Shown: positions 44,593 through 56,925 of the stretch, in pieces
Layout of the letters: each line of letters starts with the position of its first letter
How positions within the stretch are numbered: position 1 is the first letter of the stretch
NCBI GenBank assembly: GCA_022846635.1
Contig: AP025685.1
Span: 868,001-932,000 of the forward strand
Direction: 5' to 3'
Source: Salmonella enterica subsp. enterica serovar Choleraesuis
Lineage (GTDB): Bacteria > Pseudomonadota > Gammaproteobacteria > Enterobacterales > Enterobacteriaceae
Length of the DNA: 64,000 nucleotides
Program-made: the position numbers and the translations under genes
Notes under the pieces: generated by a model
Databases searched by the model: none
Seen by the model: the letters and a program-made list of their open reading frames with translations, nothing else
Told to the model about the DNA's origin: nothing

Positions 44593-47376
44593 TTATAGCG
44601 TTGTACTGTGGAGACTGGAGTGGCCCAGATAGTGCGCCGCTTCGCGGGTGACGTTATCCATTTCATCCAGCAGCTCTAGCAGTTCAGGTTCCAGATCCTC
44701 TGGTTTCACGCCATTGCGCAGTTGCTGCTCCAGCAATTGACACAATTTTTTCATGCGCGGCACCCCGCAATAGCTGCAGCTACCGTGGAGCTTATGGATA
44801 AGGTCTACCAGACCCGGTGCACCGTCGCCCACCAGCTGCTCTTCAACCCGATTACGTACCTCAGGCAAAAACTCCAGCAACATAGAAAGCATACTGCGCG
44901 CCAGGTCTGATTTATTAGCCGATTGCCGCAGCGCCAGTGACCAGTCGAGAGTCACCAACGGGCGTTCAGTTTCTGTTTCAGCTTTAGCTGGAGCTGGCAG
45001 CAGTTCGGTTGTTTTTGGTTCTCCCGGCTGGAAGTGAACCAGCAATGCCCGTAGTTTCTCTTCCTCAATTGGCTTGGCTAAATACTCATTCATCCCGGCT
45101 ACTAGCAATTGCTCTTTTTGGCCGGCCATGGCGTGGGCGGTCACTGCAATCACCGGGGTTTGCTGCTGATGAGGTAGCTGGCGGATAAGTTCGCAGGCCC
45201 GAATGCCATCCATATCCGGCATCTGGATATCCATGAGAATAATGTCGATGAGTGAGCGTCTGGCCTCTTCAATTGCCTGATGACCGCTGTCGCACAGGAT
45301 AACGCCCGTGACCAAATCCTCCAGCAGAGCGCCAATAAGCTTCAGGTTAGCCGGGTTATCATCCACGGCCATGACGGTAATTGGCAGTTTGTCATTGTCC
45401 GGCGCTGCGGCTATTTGCGCAGGCGTGGCGCGGCAGTGTTTAAGCAGTAGCGGTAAAAGACGGGTACAGGTGACCGGCTTGGCGAGGCAGGCGCTGGCCC
45501 CATGCTCTTTTAGCGATTCAGCTTCAATTTGCATGGTGCACGGCAGAGCCAACACCAGGCAGGAGGTCAGCTCCGCCGCTTTCGCTAACTGCTGAGTTGG
45601 AATAGCGGCATCGAAGGTGACCGGTACACCCACCAGCAGGAAGTCATATTCCTCTTTAGGGAGCGCGGCATAAGTTGGACTGTGGATAACAGTCAGTGGG
45701 CTGCCGTCCAGCATATCAAGCGTACTGCGCGCGGCGGCGGCGTTAGGCTCGATGTAGCCCAGACGTTTTCCGACCAATACATCCAGCGCGTGGCCATCCA
45801 ATACCGCATTCGGGTTAAGTTCCAGATTGATATGGAACCAGAAAGTCGATCCGCGATTGAGCTGGCTGTGGAACGAAATATCGCCGCCCATTTCGTTTAT
45901 CAGGCGCTGAGTGATAACCAGCCCCAGCCCAGTGCCCCCGTGGCGGCGTGAGATGCTGGCATCTGCCTGGCGGAATGCCTGGAACAACCGGGACTGGTCG
46001 TTCTCCGGAATACCAATGCCGGTATCGTGGATCTGTACTTCAATTTGCACTTTGTTATTACCGAGCGAGCGTTTCTCGACCAAAATGTCGATATTGCCGC
46101 TTTCGGTAAATTTAATCGCGTTACCGGCCAGGTTGATGATTATCTGCTGTAAGCGCAGAGGGTCGCCAATCACGTTATCCGGCACGTCGTGGCGGATATT
46201 AAGCGTTAGCTCAAGACCTTTCTCATGAGCGGCGTGAGCCAGCAGCATCACGGTTTCATCTAAGGTATTGCGCAGCAGGAAAGGTATACTTTCCAGAATG
46301 AGCTTCCCGGCCTCAAGCTTCGAGAAGTCCAGAACATCGTTAATAATGGCCAGCAGATTATTCGCCGAACGCTCGATAGTATGCAGATGGTCACGCTGGG
46401 TAGGTGAGAGATCGGATTTTAGCGTCAGGCGGGTAAAGCCGATGACCCCATTCAGCGGAGTTCGTAGCTCGTGGGACATATTAGCCAGAAACTCGGATTT
46501 GATGCGTGCCGCCTCCTGAGCGCGTTTCTTCGCTAAATCCAGCTCAACGTTCTGGATCTCCATCTGCTCAAGCGTTTCGCGTAAATCAGACGTTGCCTGA
46601 TCCACGTTATGCTGCATTTCTTCATGATAAGCCGTGAGCGACATCGCCATTGAGTTGATGCCGTTTTTCAGCATATCGAGCTCGCCCAGCATAAAACCTT
46701 CAACCCGGCTGTCGAGCTGGCCGCGACGAATACGGTCAACGGTATTGACCATATTGCGGATGGGTATCGTAACGTCCCGCATCAGGCGCCAGGCGAAGAC
46801 CAGAGCAAACCCCATACAGAGCAATAGCATTGTCGTGGCGGTGAATATCTCTTTGTACTGCTGTAAGCGCACCGATCTCAGGTCAAGATCCAGCGCCACA
46901 TACCCCAGACGATTCTCCATCGGTTTGGACATGGTGGCCGGAGATTCATCGGCGGAATAGGCGCTGGATACGATGGGAGTACGCATAATCAGCATATCGC
47001 CATCGCGGGCTATAGTGACGCCTTTACCCAGCTCACGGCCCGGCAACAGCTGTAAAATATGCGGATCGAGGCTGGAATTAGAGGTGACGAACAGTTGGTT
47101 CTGGTTATCATAGATAGATATGGCCCGCACGGTCTCGGAATGGCGGCGGTGCAACAGGCTAACCAGCTGGCCTACGGCCTCGCGGTTTTGAAAGCTAAGG
47201 CCATATTCGGAGGCCAGTGCCACCGGTTCGATGATACTTGCGCCAGCGTCTTCTAGCTGACGCTGTAAGTCGGTATAGCGGTGCACGACGAAAAAGATGC
47301 TGAGCAGCAACCCAATTAATACCGTGGGCGCCAGAATCAAAATCATCATACGTGCCCGCAGGCTGTAGTTGGTCAT
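44593..47376 (-). CDS. barA: Hybrid sensor histidine kinase BarA
   Basis: 927 residues (E. coli 918). Membrane helices are at about 10-31 and 176-198 with a periplasmic domain between, then HAMP, HisKA and HATPase ([20 protein letters not shown]). A degenerate receiver, a true receiver and an HPt domain follow. The phosphorelay residues are His302 in [12 protein letters not shown], Asp716 in [12 protein letters not shown] and His861 in LIHKLHGSC. BarA phosphorylates UvrY, which turns on csrB, encoded 2 kb upstream in the window; uvrY itself is not in the window. Divergent from rlmD with 57 bases between. Confidence 0.97.
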   Translation of the reverse strand: MTNYSLRARMMILILAPTVLIGLLLSIFFVVHRYTDLQRQLEDAGASIIEPVALASEYGLSFQNREAVGQLVSLLHRRHSETVRAISIYDNQNQLFVTSNSSLDPHILQLLPGRELGKGVTIARDGDMLIMRTPIVSSAYSADESPATMSKPMENRLGYVALDLDLRSVRLQQYKEIFTATTMLLLCMGFALVFAWRLMRDVTIPIRNMVNTVDRIRRGQLDSRVEGFMLGELDMLKNGINSMAMSLTAYHEEMQHNVDQATSDLRETLEQMEIQNVELDLAKKRAQEAARIKSEFLANMSHELRTPLNGVIGFTRLTLKSDLSPTQRDHLHTIERSANNLLAIINDVLDFSKLEAGKLILESIPFLLRNTLDETVMLLAHAAHEKGLELTLNIRHDVPDNVIGDPLRLQQIIINLAGNAIKFTESGNIDILVEKRSLGNNKVQIEVQIHDTGIGIPENDQSRLFQAFRQADASISRRHGGTGLGLVITQRLINEMGGDISFHSQLNRGSTFWFHINLELNPNAVLDGHALDVLVGKRLGYIEPNAAAARSTLDMLDGSPLTVIHSPTYAALPKEEYDFLLVGVPVTFDAAIPTQQLAKAAELTSCLVLALPCTMQIEAESLKEHGASACLAKPVTCTRLLPLLLKHCRATPAQIAAAPDNDKLPITVMAVDDNPANLKLIGALLEDLVTGVILCDSGHQAIEEARRSLIDIILMDIQMPDMDGIRACELIRQLPHQQQTPVIAVTAHAMAGQKEQLLVAGMNEYLAKPIEEEKLRALLVHFQPGEPKTTELLPAPAKAETETERPLVTLDWSLALRQSANKSDLARSMLSMLLEFLPEVRNRVEEQLVGDGAPGLVDLIHKLHGSCSYCGVPRMKKLCQLLEQQLRNGVKPEDLEPELLELLDEMDNVTREAAHYLGHSSLHSTTL

Positions 47377-47433
47377 GAGGTTCCGATATGGGACAATCTG
47401 ATAAGTTAAATTAAGCGAACTCGACTTCTAATA

Positions 47434-48732
47434 ATGGCGCAATTCTACTCTGCAAAACGGCGCGTGACGACGCGTGAGATCATAACCGTTACAATAAATG
47501 ACCTCGATACATTCGGTCAGGGCGTCGCGCGCCATAAAGGCAAGGCGCTATTTGTGCCCGGAGCGCTCCCCGGTGAGGAGGTTTCGGTACAGATAACCGA
47601 AGACAAGCGCAGTTACGCGACAGCAAAAGTAACGCGTCGTCATAACGACAGCCCGGAACGCGTAACGCCGCGTTGCCCTCATTACGGGGTTTGCGGCGGC
47701 TGTCAGTTACAGCACGCCAGCCCGGAGTTGCAGCGCAATAGCAAAGCGCGGGCTCTGTCCCGCCAGTTTGACCGTCCGGTGGACGGGATTTTATCCGGCC
47801 CCGAGTATGGCTACCGTCGTCGCACCCGTTTGGGGCTTCTTTATGATGCAAAACGCGCCCATCTGACTATGGGATTTCGCCAGGCGGCCTCAAAATCGCT
47901 GGTGGATGTGCACCAATGCCCGGTTTTGGTGCCCCAACTCGAGGCATTGCTCGAGCCTCTACGCGCCTGCCTGGAAGAACTGAAAGATTCGTGCAGTCTT
48001 GGACATGTGGAGTTGGTGGCGGGAGATAACGTACCGGGCGTGGTTTTGCGGCACCTGGCACCATTATCCGCAGACGACAGGCAAAAACTGGAACGATTTT
48101 CGCATTCTCACCAGGTCGCGCTTTTTTTTGCACCCCAGAGCGATACCCTTGAACAGATTACCGGTGGGCCGCTTTATTACCATTCAGGCGGACTAAGCTT
48201 AGAGTTCAGTCCGCGTGACTTCATTCAGGTTAATGATGTGGTGAACCAGCAAATGGTCGCTGTTGCTATCGATTGGCTGGCTCCTGGCATGAATGAGCGG
48301 GTTCTGGATCTGTTCTGTGGTATGGGCAACTTCACATTACCGCTGGCGCGCAGAGCGCACAGCGTGGTTGGCGTGGAGGGGGTGCCGTCGCTGGTGGCGC
48401 AGGGGAATCGTAACGCGCAAATTAACGCGCTGAATAATGTTACTTTTTTTCACGAAAATCTGGAGGATGATGTCACCCTTCAGTCCTGGGCTCGCCAGGG
48501 ATTTGATAAAGTATTACTCGACCCGGCTCGTGCCGGTGCGGCTGGAGTGATGGGACATATTGTTAAACTAGCGCCTAACAAGGTGGTGTATGTTTCATGT
48601 AACCCTAGCACCCTGCAACGAGACAGCGAAACGCTGCTCGATGCCGGATACCAACTTTCTCGTTTACTGATGCTCGACATGTTCCCACATACCGGGCATC
48701 TGGAGTCGATGGCGTTATTTGAACGACGTTAG
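47434..48732 (+). CDS. rlmD: 23S rRNA m5U1939 methyltransferase RlmD
   Basis: 432 residues (E. coli 433). An N-terminal TRAM domain (about 10-70) is followed by the [4Fe-4S] cluster cysteines in [13 protein letters not shown] plus a later QCPVL. The Rossmann domain has the SAM motif [25 protein letters not shown], and the catalytic cysteine in [11 protein letters not shown]. It makes 5-methyluridine at 1939 of 23S rRNA. The central region (about 105-150) differs clearly from E. coli. It lies 57 bases upstream of relA on the same strand. Confidence 0.96.
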   Translation: MAQFYSAKRRVTTREIITVTINDLDTFGQGVARHKGKALFVPGALPGEEVSVQITEDKRSYATAKVTRRHNDSPERVTPRCPHYGVCGGCQLQHASPELQRNSKARALSRQFDRPVDGILSGPEYGYRRRTRLGLLYDAKRAHLTMGFRQAASKSLVDVHQCPVLVPQLEALLEPLRACLEELKDSCSLGHVELVAGDNVPGVVLRHLAPLSADDRQKLERFSHSHQVALFFAPQSDTLEQITGGPLYYHSGGLSLEFSPRDFIQVNDVVNQQMVAVAIDWLAPGMNERVLDLFCGMGNFTLPLARRAHSVVGVEGVPSLVAQGNRNAQINALNNVTFFHENLEDDVTLQSWARQGFDKVLLDPARAGAAGVMGHIVKLAPNKVVYVSCNPSTLQRDSETLLDAGYQLSRLLMLDMFPHTGHLESMALFERR

Positions 48733-48789
48733 CATGTTTTTTGGGGCAACCTCTCAGGGAAGACCGGGGTTTGCCGTTAAGGAGAGGAT

Positions 48790-51045
48790 ATGGTTGCGGT
48801 AAGAAGTGCACATCTCAACACAGCTGGTGAATTTGATCTGGAAAAATGGATAGCAAGCCTTGGGATTGTTAACCAGCAGTCGTGTGAGCGCTTAGCCGAA
48901 ACCTGGGCGTATTGTAAACAGCAGACCGATAAGCTTGAGGACTCTGCTCTGGCTTCGCTGCTGCTGTGGCGTGGTGTGGAAATGGTCGAAATCTTGTCGA
49001 TGCTGAGCATGGACAACGATACCCTGCGCGCCGCGCTGCTATTTCCTTTGGCCGATGCCGGCATTGTCACTGAAGACGTGCTGACTGAAAGCGTCGGTAA
49101 GCCAATAGTTACGCTTATCCACGGCGTTCGCGATATGGATGCTATCCGCCACCTTAAGGCCGCCCATAATGACTCGGCTTCGGTCGACCAGGTCGATAAT
49201 GTGCGGCGGATGCTGCTGGCCATGGTGGATGATTTCCGCTGCGTGGTTATCAAGATTGCCGAACGTATTGCTCATCTGCGCGAAGTAAAAGATGCGCCAG
49301 AAGATGAACGAGTTCTGGCGGCTAAAGAGTGTACTAACATCTATGCCCCGCTTGCCAACCGCCTGGGTATCGGTCAGCTCAAATGGGAGCTGGAGGATTA
49401 CTGCTTCCGTTATTTGCACCCCGAAGAGTACAAGCGCATTGCCAAACTGCTTCATGAGCGGCGAATCGATCGCGAACACTATATTGATGAATTTGTCGGC
49501 CAGCTGCGTAAAGCCATCAAAGAAGAGGGCGTTAAGGCCGAGGTTTACGGGCGGCCGAAGCATATCTACAGCATCTGGCGCAAAATGCAGAAAAAGCATC
49601 TGGCCTTCGATGAACTGTTCGACGTGCGTGCGGTGCGTATCGTGGCGGAGCGTCTGCAAGACTGCTATGCGTCGCTGGGCATCGTGCATACTCACTATCG
49701 CCATATGCCGGATGAGTTTGATGATTACGTAGCGAACCCTAAGCCCAATGGTTATCAGTCTATTCATACCGTTGTGCTGGGGCCTGGTGGTAAAACCGTT
49801 GAGATCCAAATTCGTACTCGCCAGATGCACGAAGACGCCGAGCTTGGGGTTGCTGCGCACTGGAAATATAAAGAGGGCGGTGCGGCCTCTCCTGCGGCTG
49901 GCGGACGATCGGGTTACGAAGATCGCATCGCATGGCTGCGGAAACTCATCGCCTGGCAGGAAGAGATGTCAGACTCTGGCGAAATGCTGGAGGAAGTGCG
50001 CAGTCAGGTGTTTGACGACCGGGTATACGTCTTTACGCCAAAAGGCGATGTGGTGGATTTACCCACCGGCTCAACGCCGCTGGACTTTGCCTACCATATT
50101 CACAGCGATGTCGGCCACCGCTGTATTGGGGTCAAAATCGGCGGTCGTATCGTACCGTTTACCTATCAGCTGCAGATGGGCGATCAGATTGAAATTATCA
50201 CCCAGAAGCAGCCAAACCCGAGCCGCGACTGGCTGAACCCGAATCTTGGCTATGTATCAACCAGCCGGGCGCGGGCAAAGATCCATGCCTGGTTCCGCAA
50301 ACAGGATCGCGATAAAAATATCGTGGCCGGGCGTCAGATCCTTGATGATGAGCTGTCGCAACTAGGTATCAGCCTTAAAGAGGCCGAGAAATATCTGGTG
50401 CCACGCTACAACTTCAACGAGCTGGATGAACTGCTGGCAGCCATCGGTGGCGGCGATATTCGCCTTAATCAGATGGTGAATTTCCTGCAGTCGAAGTTTA
50501 ATAAGCCAACCGCAGCCGAGCAGGATGCTGCGGCTTTACGCCAGTTGCAACAGAAGAGCTATGCGCCACAGCCGCCAAAAGCCCGTGGTAATGGGCGGGT
50601 GGTGGTTGAAGGGGTTGGCAATCTGATGCACCACATCGCGCGCTGCTGTCAGCCGATTCCTGGTGATGAAATTATCGGTTTTATCACTCAGGGACGGGGG
50701 ATCTCGATTCACCGTGCCGATTGCGATCAGTTGGCTGAACTTCAGTCTCATGCGCCAGAGCGTATTGTTGATGCGGTATGGGGGGAGAGTTATTCAGCGG
50801 GTTATTCGTTGGTGGTGAGAGTCACCGCCAACGATCGGAGCGGCCTGCTGCGCGACATTACCACCATTCTGGCTAACGAAAAGGTGAATGTGCTGGGAGT
50901 TACCAGCCGCAGCGATACCAAACAGCAGCTGGCTACTATCGATATGAATATCGAAATCTACAACCTGCAGGTGCTGGGCCGGGTGTTAGGCAAGTTAAAC
51001 CAGGTTCCGGACATTATCGATGCGCACCGGCTGCGCGGTGGCTAA
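48790..51045 (+). CDS. relA: GTP pyrophosphokinase RelA, (p)ppGpp synthetase I
   Basis: 751 residues (E. coli 744). Domains in order: degenerate HD hydrolase (about 30-200, lacking the HD pair, so synthesis only), synthetase (about 240-390; YGRPKHIYSIWRKMQKK and GYQSIHTVVLGPGG), TGS (about 405-470; VFTPKGDVVDLPTG), helical and zinc-finger domain (HHIARCCQPIPGDEI) and ACT (about 670-751). RelA senses uncharged tRNA on the ribosome and makes (p)ppGpp. AAGGAGAGG precedes the ATG. It is followed by a terminator and then mazG; the mazEF toxin genes that separate them in K-12 are absent. Confidence 0.97.
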   Translation: MVAVRSAHLNTAGEFDLEKWIASLGIVNQQSCERLAETWAYCKQQTDKLEDSALASLLLWRGVEMVEILSMLSMDNDTLRAALLFPLADAGIVTEDVLTESVGKPIVTLIHGVRDMDAIRHLKAAHNDSASVDQVDNVRRMLLAMVDDFRCVVIKIAERIAHLREVKDAPEDERVLAAKECTNIYAPLANRLGIGQLKWELEDYCFRYLHPEEYKRIAKLLHERRIDREHYIDEFVGQLRKAIKEEGVKAEVYGRPKHIYSIWRKMQKKHLAFDELFDVRAVRIVAERLQDCYASLGIVHTHYRHMPDEFDDYVANPKPNGYQSIHTVVLGPGGKTVEIQIRTRQMHEDAELGVAAHWKYKEGGAASPAAGGRSGYEDRIAWLRKLIAWQEEMSDSGEMLEEVRSQVFDDRVYVFTPKGDVVDLPTGSTPLDFAYHIHSDVGHRCIGVKIGGRIVPFTYQLQMGDQIEIITQKQPNPSRDWLNPNLGYVSTSRARAKIHAWFRKQDRDKNIVAGRQILDDELSQLGISLKEAEKYLVPRYNFNELDELLAAIGGGDIRLNQMVNFLQSKFNKPTAAEQDAAALRQLQQKSYAPQPPKARGNGRVVVEGVGNLMHHIARCCQPIPGDEIIGFITQGRGISIHRADCDQLAELQSHAPERIVDAVWGESYSAGYSLVVRVTANDRSGLLRDITTILANEKVNVLGVTSRSDTKQQLATIDMNIEIYNLQVLGRVLGKLNQVPDIIDAHRLRGG

Positions 51046-51103
51046 AACGGGGCACCGGGGTTTACCTCCGGTGGCCTGAAATTTTGGCTACCCTATTTAT
51101 CAT

Positions 51104-51132
51104 CGGGCACCCCAGGGTGCCCGCTGTTTTTT
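51104..51132 (+). terminator. Intrinsic terminator between relA and mazG
   Basis: 9-bp stem CGGGCACCC/GGGTGCCCG, very short loop, followed by CTG and six T residues. A second hairpin (CACCGG/CCGGTG) lies just after the relA stop near 51050-51075. The mazG ribosome site (AAAGGAATAACC) follows. Confidence 0.75.
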
Positions 51133-51156
51133 ACACAATGAATCAAAGGAATAACC

Positions 51157-51951
51157 ATGCGTCAGATCGATCGTCTGTTGGCGATAATGAAACAGTTGCG
51201 CCATCCCGAAAACGGCTGCCCGTGGGATAAAAAGCAAACCTTCGCCACCATAGCGCCCTACACCCTGGAAGAAACCTATGAGGTGCTGGATGCTATTGCC
51301 CGTGAAGATTTTGACGATTTACGCGGCGAACTGGGCGACTTGCTGTTTCAGGTCGTGTTCTATGCGCAGATGGCCGAAGAAGAAGGGCGGTTTGATTTCG
51401 ATAAGGTATGCGCTGCGATTGCCGATAAACTGGAGCGCCGCCATCCCCATGTATTCAGCAATATGGAGCAACATCAAAATGAAGGGGCGCATCTGGCCAG
51501 CTGGGAAGCCCGCAAGAGCGAGGAGCGTAAAAGCAAGGATCAGCATTCGGCTCTGGATGATATTCCATTGGGTATGCCAGCCTTGATGCGCGCTCACAAA
51601 ATTCAAAAACGCTGCTCGGCCGTCGGTTTTGACTGGAATACGCTTGGTCCGGTGCTGGATAAAGTTCACGAAGAACTTGATGAGGTCATGGAAGAGGCGC
51701 ACCAGGCGGTAGTCTCAAAGGAGCGGCTGGAAGAAGAGGTGGGCGATTTACTGTTTGCCAGCGTTAATCTGGCCCGTCACCTTGGCACTAATGCCGAGAT
51801 GGCGCTGGCTAAAGCCAACCTGAAATTTGAACGGCGTTTTCGTCAGGTTGAAGCTATTCTGAGCGAACAGGGCTTTGCACCGGGGGAAGCATCTCTGGAA
51901 CAAATGGAAGCGGCCTGGCAGCAGGTTAAGCGTCAGGAATATGATATTTAA
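51157..51951 (+). CDS. mazG: Nucleoside triphosphate pyrophosphohydrolase MazG
   Basis: 264 residues (E. coli 263). Two tandem all-alpha MazG domains: the first has CPWDKKQTFATIAPYTLEE and GELGDLLFQVVFYAQ, the second has EVGDLLFASVNLARHLG with the conserved acidic residues binding magnesium. It hydrolyses NTPs to NMP and pyrophosphate, and in E. coli lowers (p)ppGpp effects under starvation. It keeps its name although mazEF is missing between it and relA. It lies 225 bases upstream of pyrG, which has its own promoter. Confidence 0.96.
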   Translation: MRQIDRLLAIMKQLRHPENGCPWDKKQTFATIAPYTLEETYEVLDAIAREDFDDLRGELGDLLFQVVFYAQMAEEEGRFDFDKVCAAIADKLERRHPHVFSNMEQHQNEGAHLASWEARKSEERKSKDQHSALDDIPLGMPALMRAHKIQKRCSAVGFDWNTLGPVLDKVHEELDEVMEEAHQAVVSKERLEEEVGDLLFASVNLARHLGTNAEMALAKANLKFERRFRQVEAILSEQGFAPGEASLEQMEAAWQQVKRQEYDI

Positions 51952-52093
51952 AGAAAATTTCCTCGCAATGGGATTCGCCTGCCATTTTTATTTGGCAACT
52001 AGTTGATTTACGTCAAAAACTTTTTTCACTTAAAGACTATTTTCTTTCGTCTGCGGCGTGGAGTGCGCACGCCGGGACGTGAAGAATGAAAGT

Positions 52094-52122
52094 TTGTGGC
52101 CCTCGGGGGATTCGGGTATACT
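52094..52122 (+). promoter_or_regulatory. pyrG promoter
   Basis: TTGTGG (52094-52099), 17-base spacer, TATACT (52117-52122), about 50 bases before the pyrG start. The leader continues CACTTTCC-like pyrimidine-rich sequence (ACTTTCCCGTCC). Inferred from consensus matches. Confidence 0.65.
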
Positions 52123-52160
52123 ACTTTCCCGTCCTGGTTATTCCATCGTCTTACACCTAA

Positions 52161-53813
<1,653 letters not shown>

Positions 53814-53870
53814 TCGGTTTATAAGGCGATTCGTCGCGGCTGTTGCTCAATAATGCCTTCAATATCATAA

Positions 53871-55235
<1,365 letters not shown>

Positions 55236-55257
55236 TCCTGACTTTTAGCTCTTATAA

Positions 55258-55281
55258 AAACCCGCTTCGGCGGGTTTTTTT
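55258..55281 (+). terminator. Intrinsic terminator after eno
   Basis: Perfect 8-bp stem AAACCCGC/GCGGGTTT with a stable TTCG tetraloop and a T run, 22 bases after the eno stop. Confidence 0.95.
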
Positions 55282-55461
55282 ACATCTGCGATTTGGTGAG
55301 GAAGTAAAAACCGATAGCTAAATCGTTGGAGTCCACGCCTGGTAAAGATTCTGGTTTATTATTCTAATTGAGCTTTCATTAGGGCTTCCCGCCCATACCC
55401 TCGGTGATCTTCCAGGCATAATCTGCGATACTTACGGTTTAGACCGTTAACAGAGTAGATT

Positions 55462-56133
55462 ATGCAGTATCCGATCAATGAGATGTTCCAGACTCTCCAG
55501 GGTGAGGGTTTCTTTACCGGTGTTCCGGCGATATTCATTCGCCTGCAGGGCTGCCCGGTGGGCTGCGCCTGGTGTGACACCAAACACACCTGGGATAAGC
55601 TCGCCGATCGGGAAGTATCACTCTATTCAGTGATAGCGAAAACGCGCGAGAGCGATAAGTGGGGCCCGGCCAGCGCTGAAGAGCTTCTGGCGGTTATCGA
55701 TCGTCAGGGCTATACCGCTCGTCACGTGGTAATCACCGGCGGGGAGCCGTGCATCCATGATCTGATGCCGCTGACCTCGATGCTGGAAAGCCGTGGCTTT
55801 AGCTGCCAGATTGAAACCAGTGGTACTCACGAGGTGCGCTGCTCAACGAATACTTGGGTAACGGTATCGCCAAAAGTTGGTATGCGCGGGGGTATGGATG
55901 TGCTTTCCCAGGCGCTGACCCGCGCGGATGAAATCAAGCATCCAGTAGGCCGGGTGAGGGACATTGAAGCGCTGGATGAGCTGCTGGAATCTCTGAGCGA
56001 CGATAAAAACCGGGTTATTGCGCTCCAGCCAATTAGCCAGAAAGAAGACGCCACCCGTCTGTGTATTGAGACCTGTATCGCCCGTAACTGGCGGCTATCG
56101 ATGCAGACTCATAAGTACCTGAATATCGCCTAA
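55462..56133 (+). CDS. queE: 7-carboxy-7-deazaguanine synthase QueE
   Basis: 223 residues, the E. coli length. Radical SAM enzyme that contracts 6-carboxytetrahydropterin to 7-carboxy-7-deazaguanine in queuosine synthesis. The cluster cysteines are in LQGCPVGCAWCDTKHTW (CX3CX2C), and VVITGGEPCIHDL is the SAM-binding GGE motif. In E. coli QueE also inhibits division when overproduced under PhoQP control. It is transcribed from 226 bases after eno and converges on queD, sharing a bidirectional terminator. K-12 carries a block of ygc genes between queE and queD; here they are adjacent. Confidence 0.96.
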   Translation: MQYPINEMFQTLQGEGFFTGVPAIFIRLQGCPVGCAWCDTKHTWDKLADREVSLYSVIAKTRESDKWGPASAEELLAVIDRQGYTARHVVITGGEPCIHDLMPLTSMLESRGFSCQIETSGTHEVRCSTNTWVTVSPKVGMRGGMDVLSQALTRADEIKHPVGRVRDIEALDELLESLSDDKNRVIALQPISQKEDATRLCIETCIARNWRLSMQTHKYLNIA

Positions 56134-56150
56134 TCCAGACCGATAAAACA

Positions 56151-56178
56151 AAAAGGGCAGCCTGCGGGCTGCCCTTTT
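56151..56178. terminator. Bidirectional terminator between queE and queD
   Basis: 12-bp stem AAAAGGGCAGCC/GGCTGCCCTTTT with a 4-base loop, flanked by A and T runs on both sides, so it can serve queE (plus) and queD (minus). Confidence 0.88.
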
Positions 56179-56262
56179 TGTTATTCGCGTTAAGCACCTG
56201 CTAAGAGGTGATTGTTACTTCTGAAGGCACGACGGTCTGGCTTGCCATGCCTCAATCACTAT

Positions 56263-56625
56263 CTACTCGCCGCGATACACGCAGCCTGCGCTGCAGGTCT
56301 CTTTCACGATAACGGCGCTTAAAATCGCCAGCTGTGGCTTAAGCTGCTGCCAGATCCATTGGGCCAGCACTTCGCTGGTTGGATTTTCCAGGCCTGGAAT
56401 GTCATTCAGATAGTGGTGATCCAGACGTTCCCAGGTTGGTTTAAAGGCAGCTTTGAGATCGGCAAAATCGATAACCCATCCGCTATGTGGATCCACCTCG
56501 CCGGTCACTTCCAGACGCACCATAAATGAATGGCCGTGCAAACGCCCGCATTTGTGGCCTTCCGGAACGTGTGGCAAACGGTGGGCGGCTTCGAAGGTGA
56601 AATCTTTAAACAGCGTGGTAGTCAT
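56263..56625 (-). CDS. queD: 6-carboxy-5,6,7,8-tetrahydropterin synthase QueD
   Basis: 120 residues (E. coli 121). Tunnel-fold enzyme converting dihydroneopterin triphosphate to 6-carboxytetrahydropterin, the substrate of QueE. Zinc-binding histidines and the catalytic cysteine lie in [10 protein letters not shown] and [28 protein letters not shown] is also family-typical. The C-terminus [14 protein letters not shown] is as in E. coli. The ribosome site is weak (TGAGAATGCCAC). Divergent from cysJ across 300 gene-free bases. Confidence 0.95.
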   Translation of the reverse strand: MTTTLFKDFTFEAAHRLPHVPEGHKCGRLHGHSFMVRLEVTGEVDPHSGWVIDFADLKAAFKPTWERLDHHYLNDIPGLENPTSEVLAQWIWQQLKPQLAILSAVIVKETCSAGCVYRGE

Positions 56626-56925
56626 GTGGCATTCTCAGTGTGTCAAAAAACCGCCGCATAGTAGCTGAAATGGCTTTTTTTGGCACCTGTTAATACGCTT
56701 CATAATGTGTTGCTATCTTAATATGTGCGCTTACATCGCAATAACTATTTAAAATCATTGAGTTAATGTATAAATAAAATCGTTATGCCTGAACGAGAAA
56801 ACCGGTTAGCGCGTTTTGTTATTTGTTATTACCATCCCGTCTTTAATAGTAAGTAACCACACGGCTAATCTTGACTCCTCAATCATTCAGACCGCTTGCG
56901 CGTTACGACGGGAAAAGCACAACGC
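56626..56925. other. queD-cysJ divergent regulatory interval
   Basis: 300 AT-rich bases with no supported gene. Divergent promoters for queD and cysJIH must lie here. In E. coli and Salmonella cysJIH needs CysB with N-acetylserine. I see -10-like elements (for example TTAATA and TAATAG near 56845) but no unambiguous CysB site, since that consensus is loose. Confidence 0.5.

Noticed and set aside
49039..49860. A 273-codon open frame on the minus strand inside relA
   Set aside because: Shadow of the relA reading frame caused by codon bias; the plus-strand protein is unambiguous.
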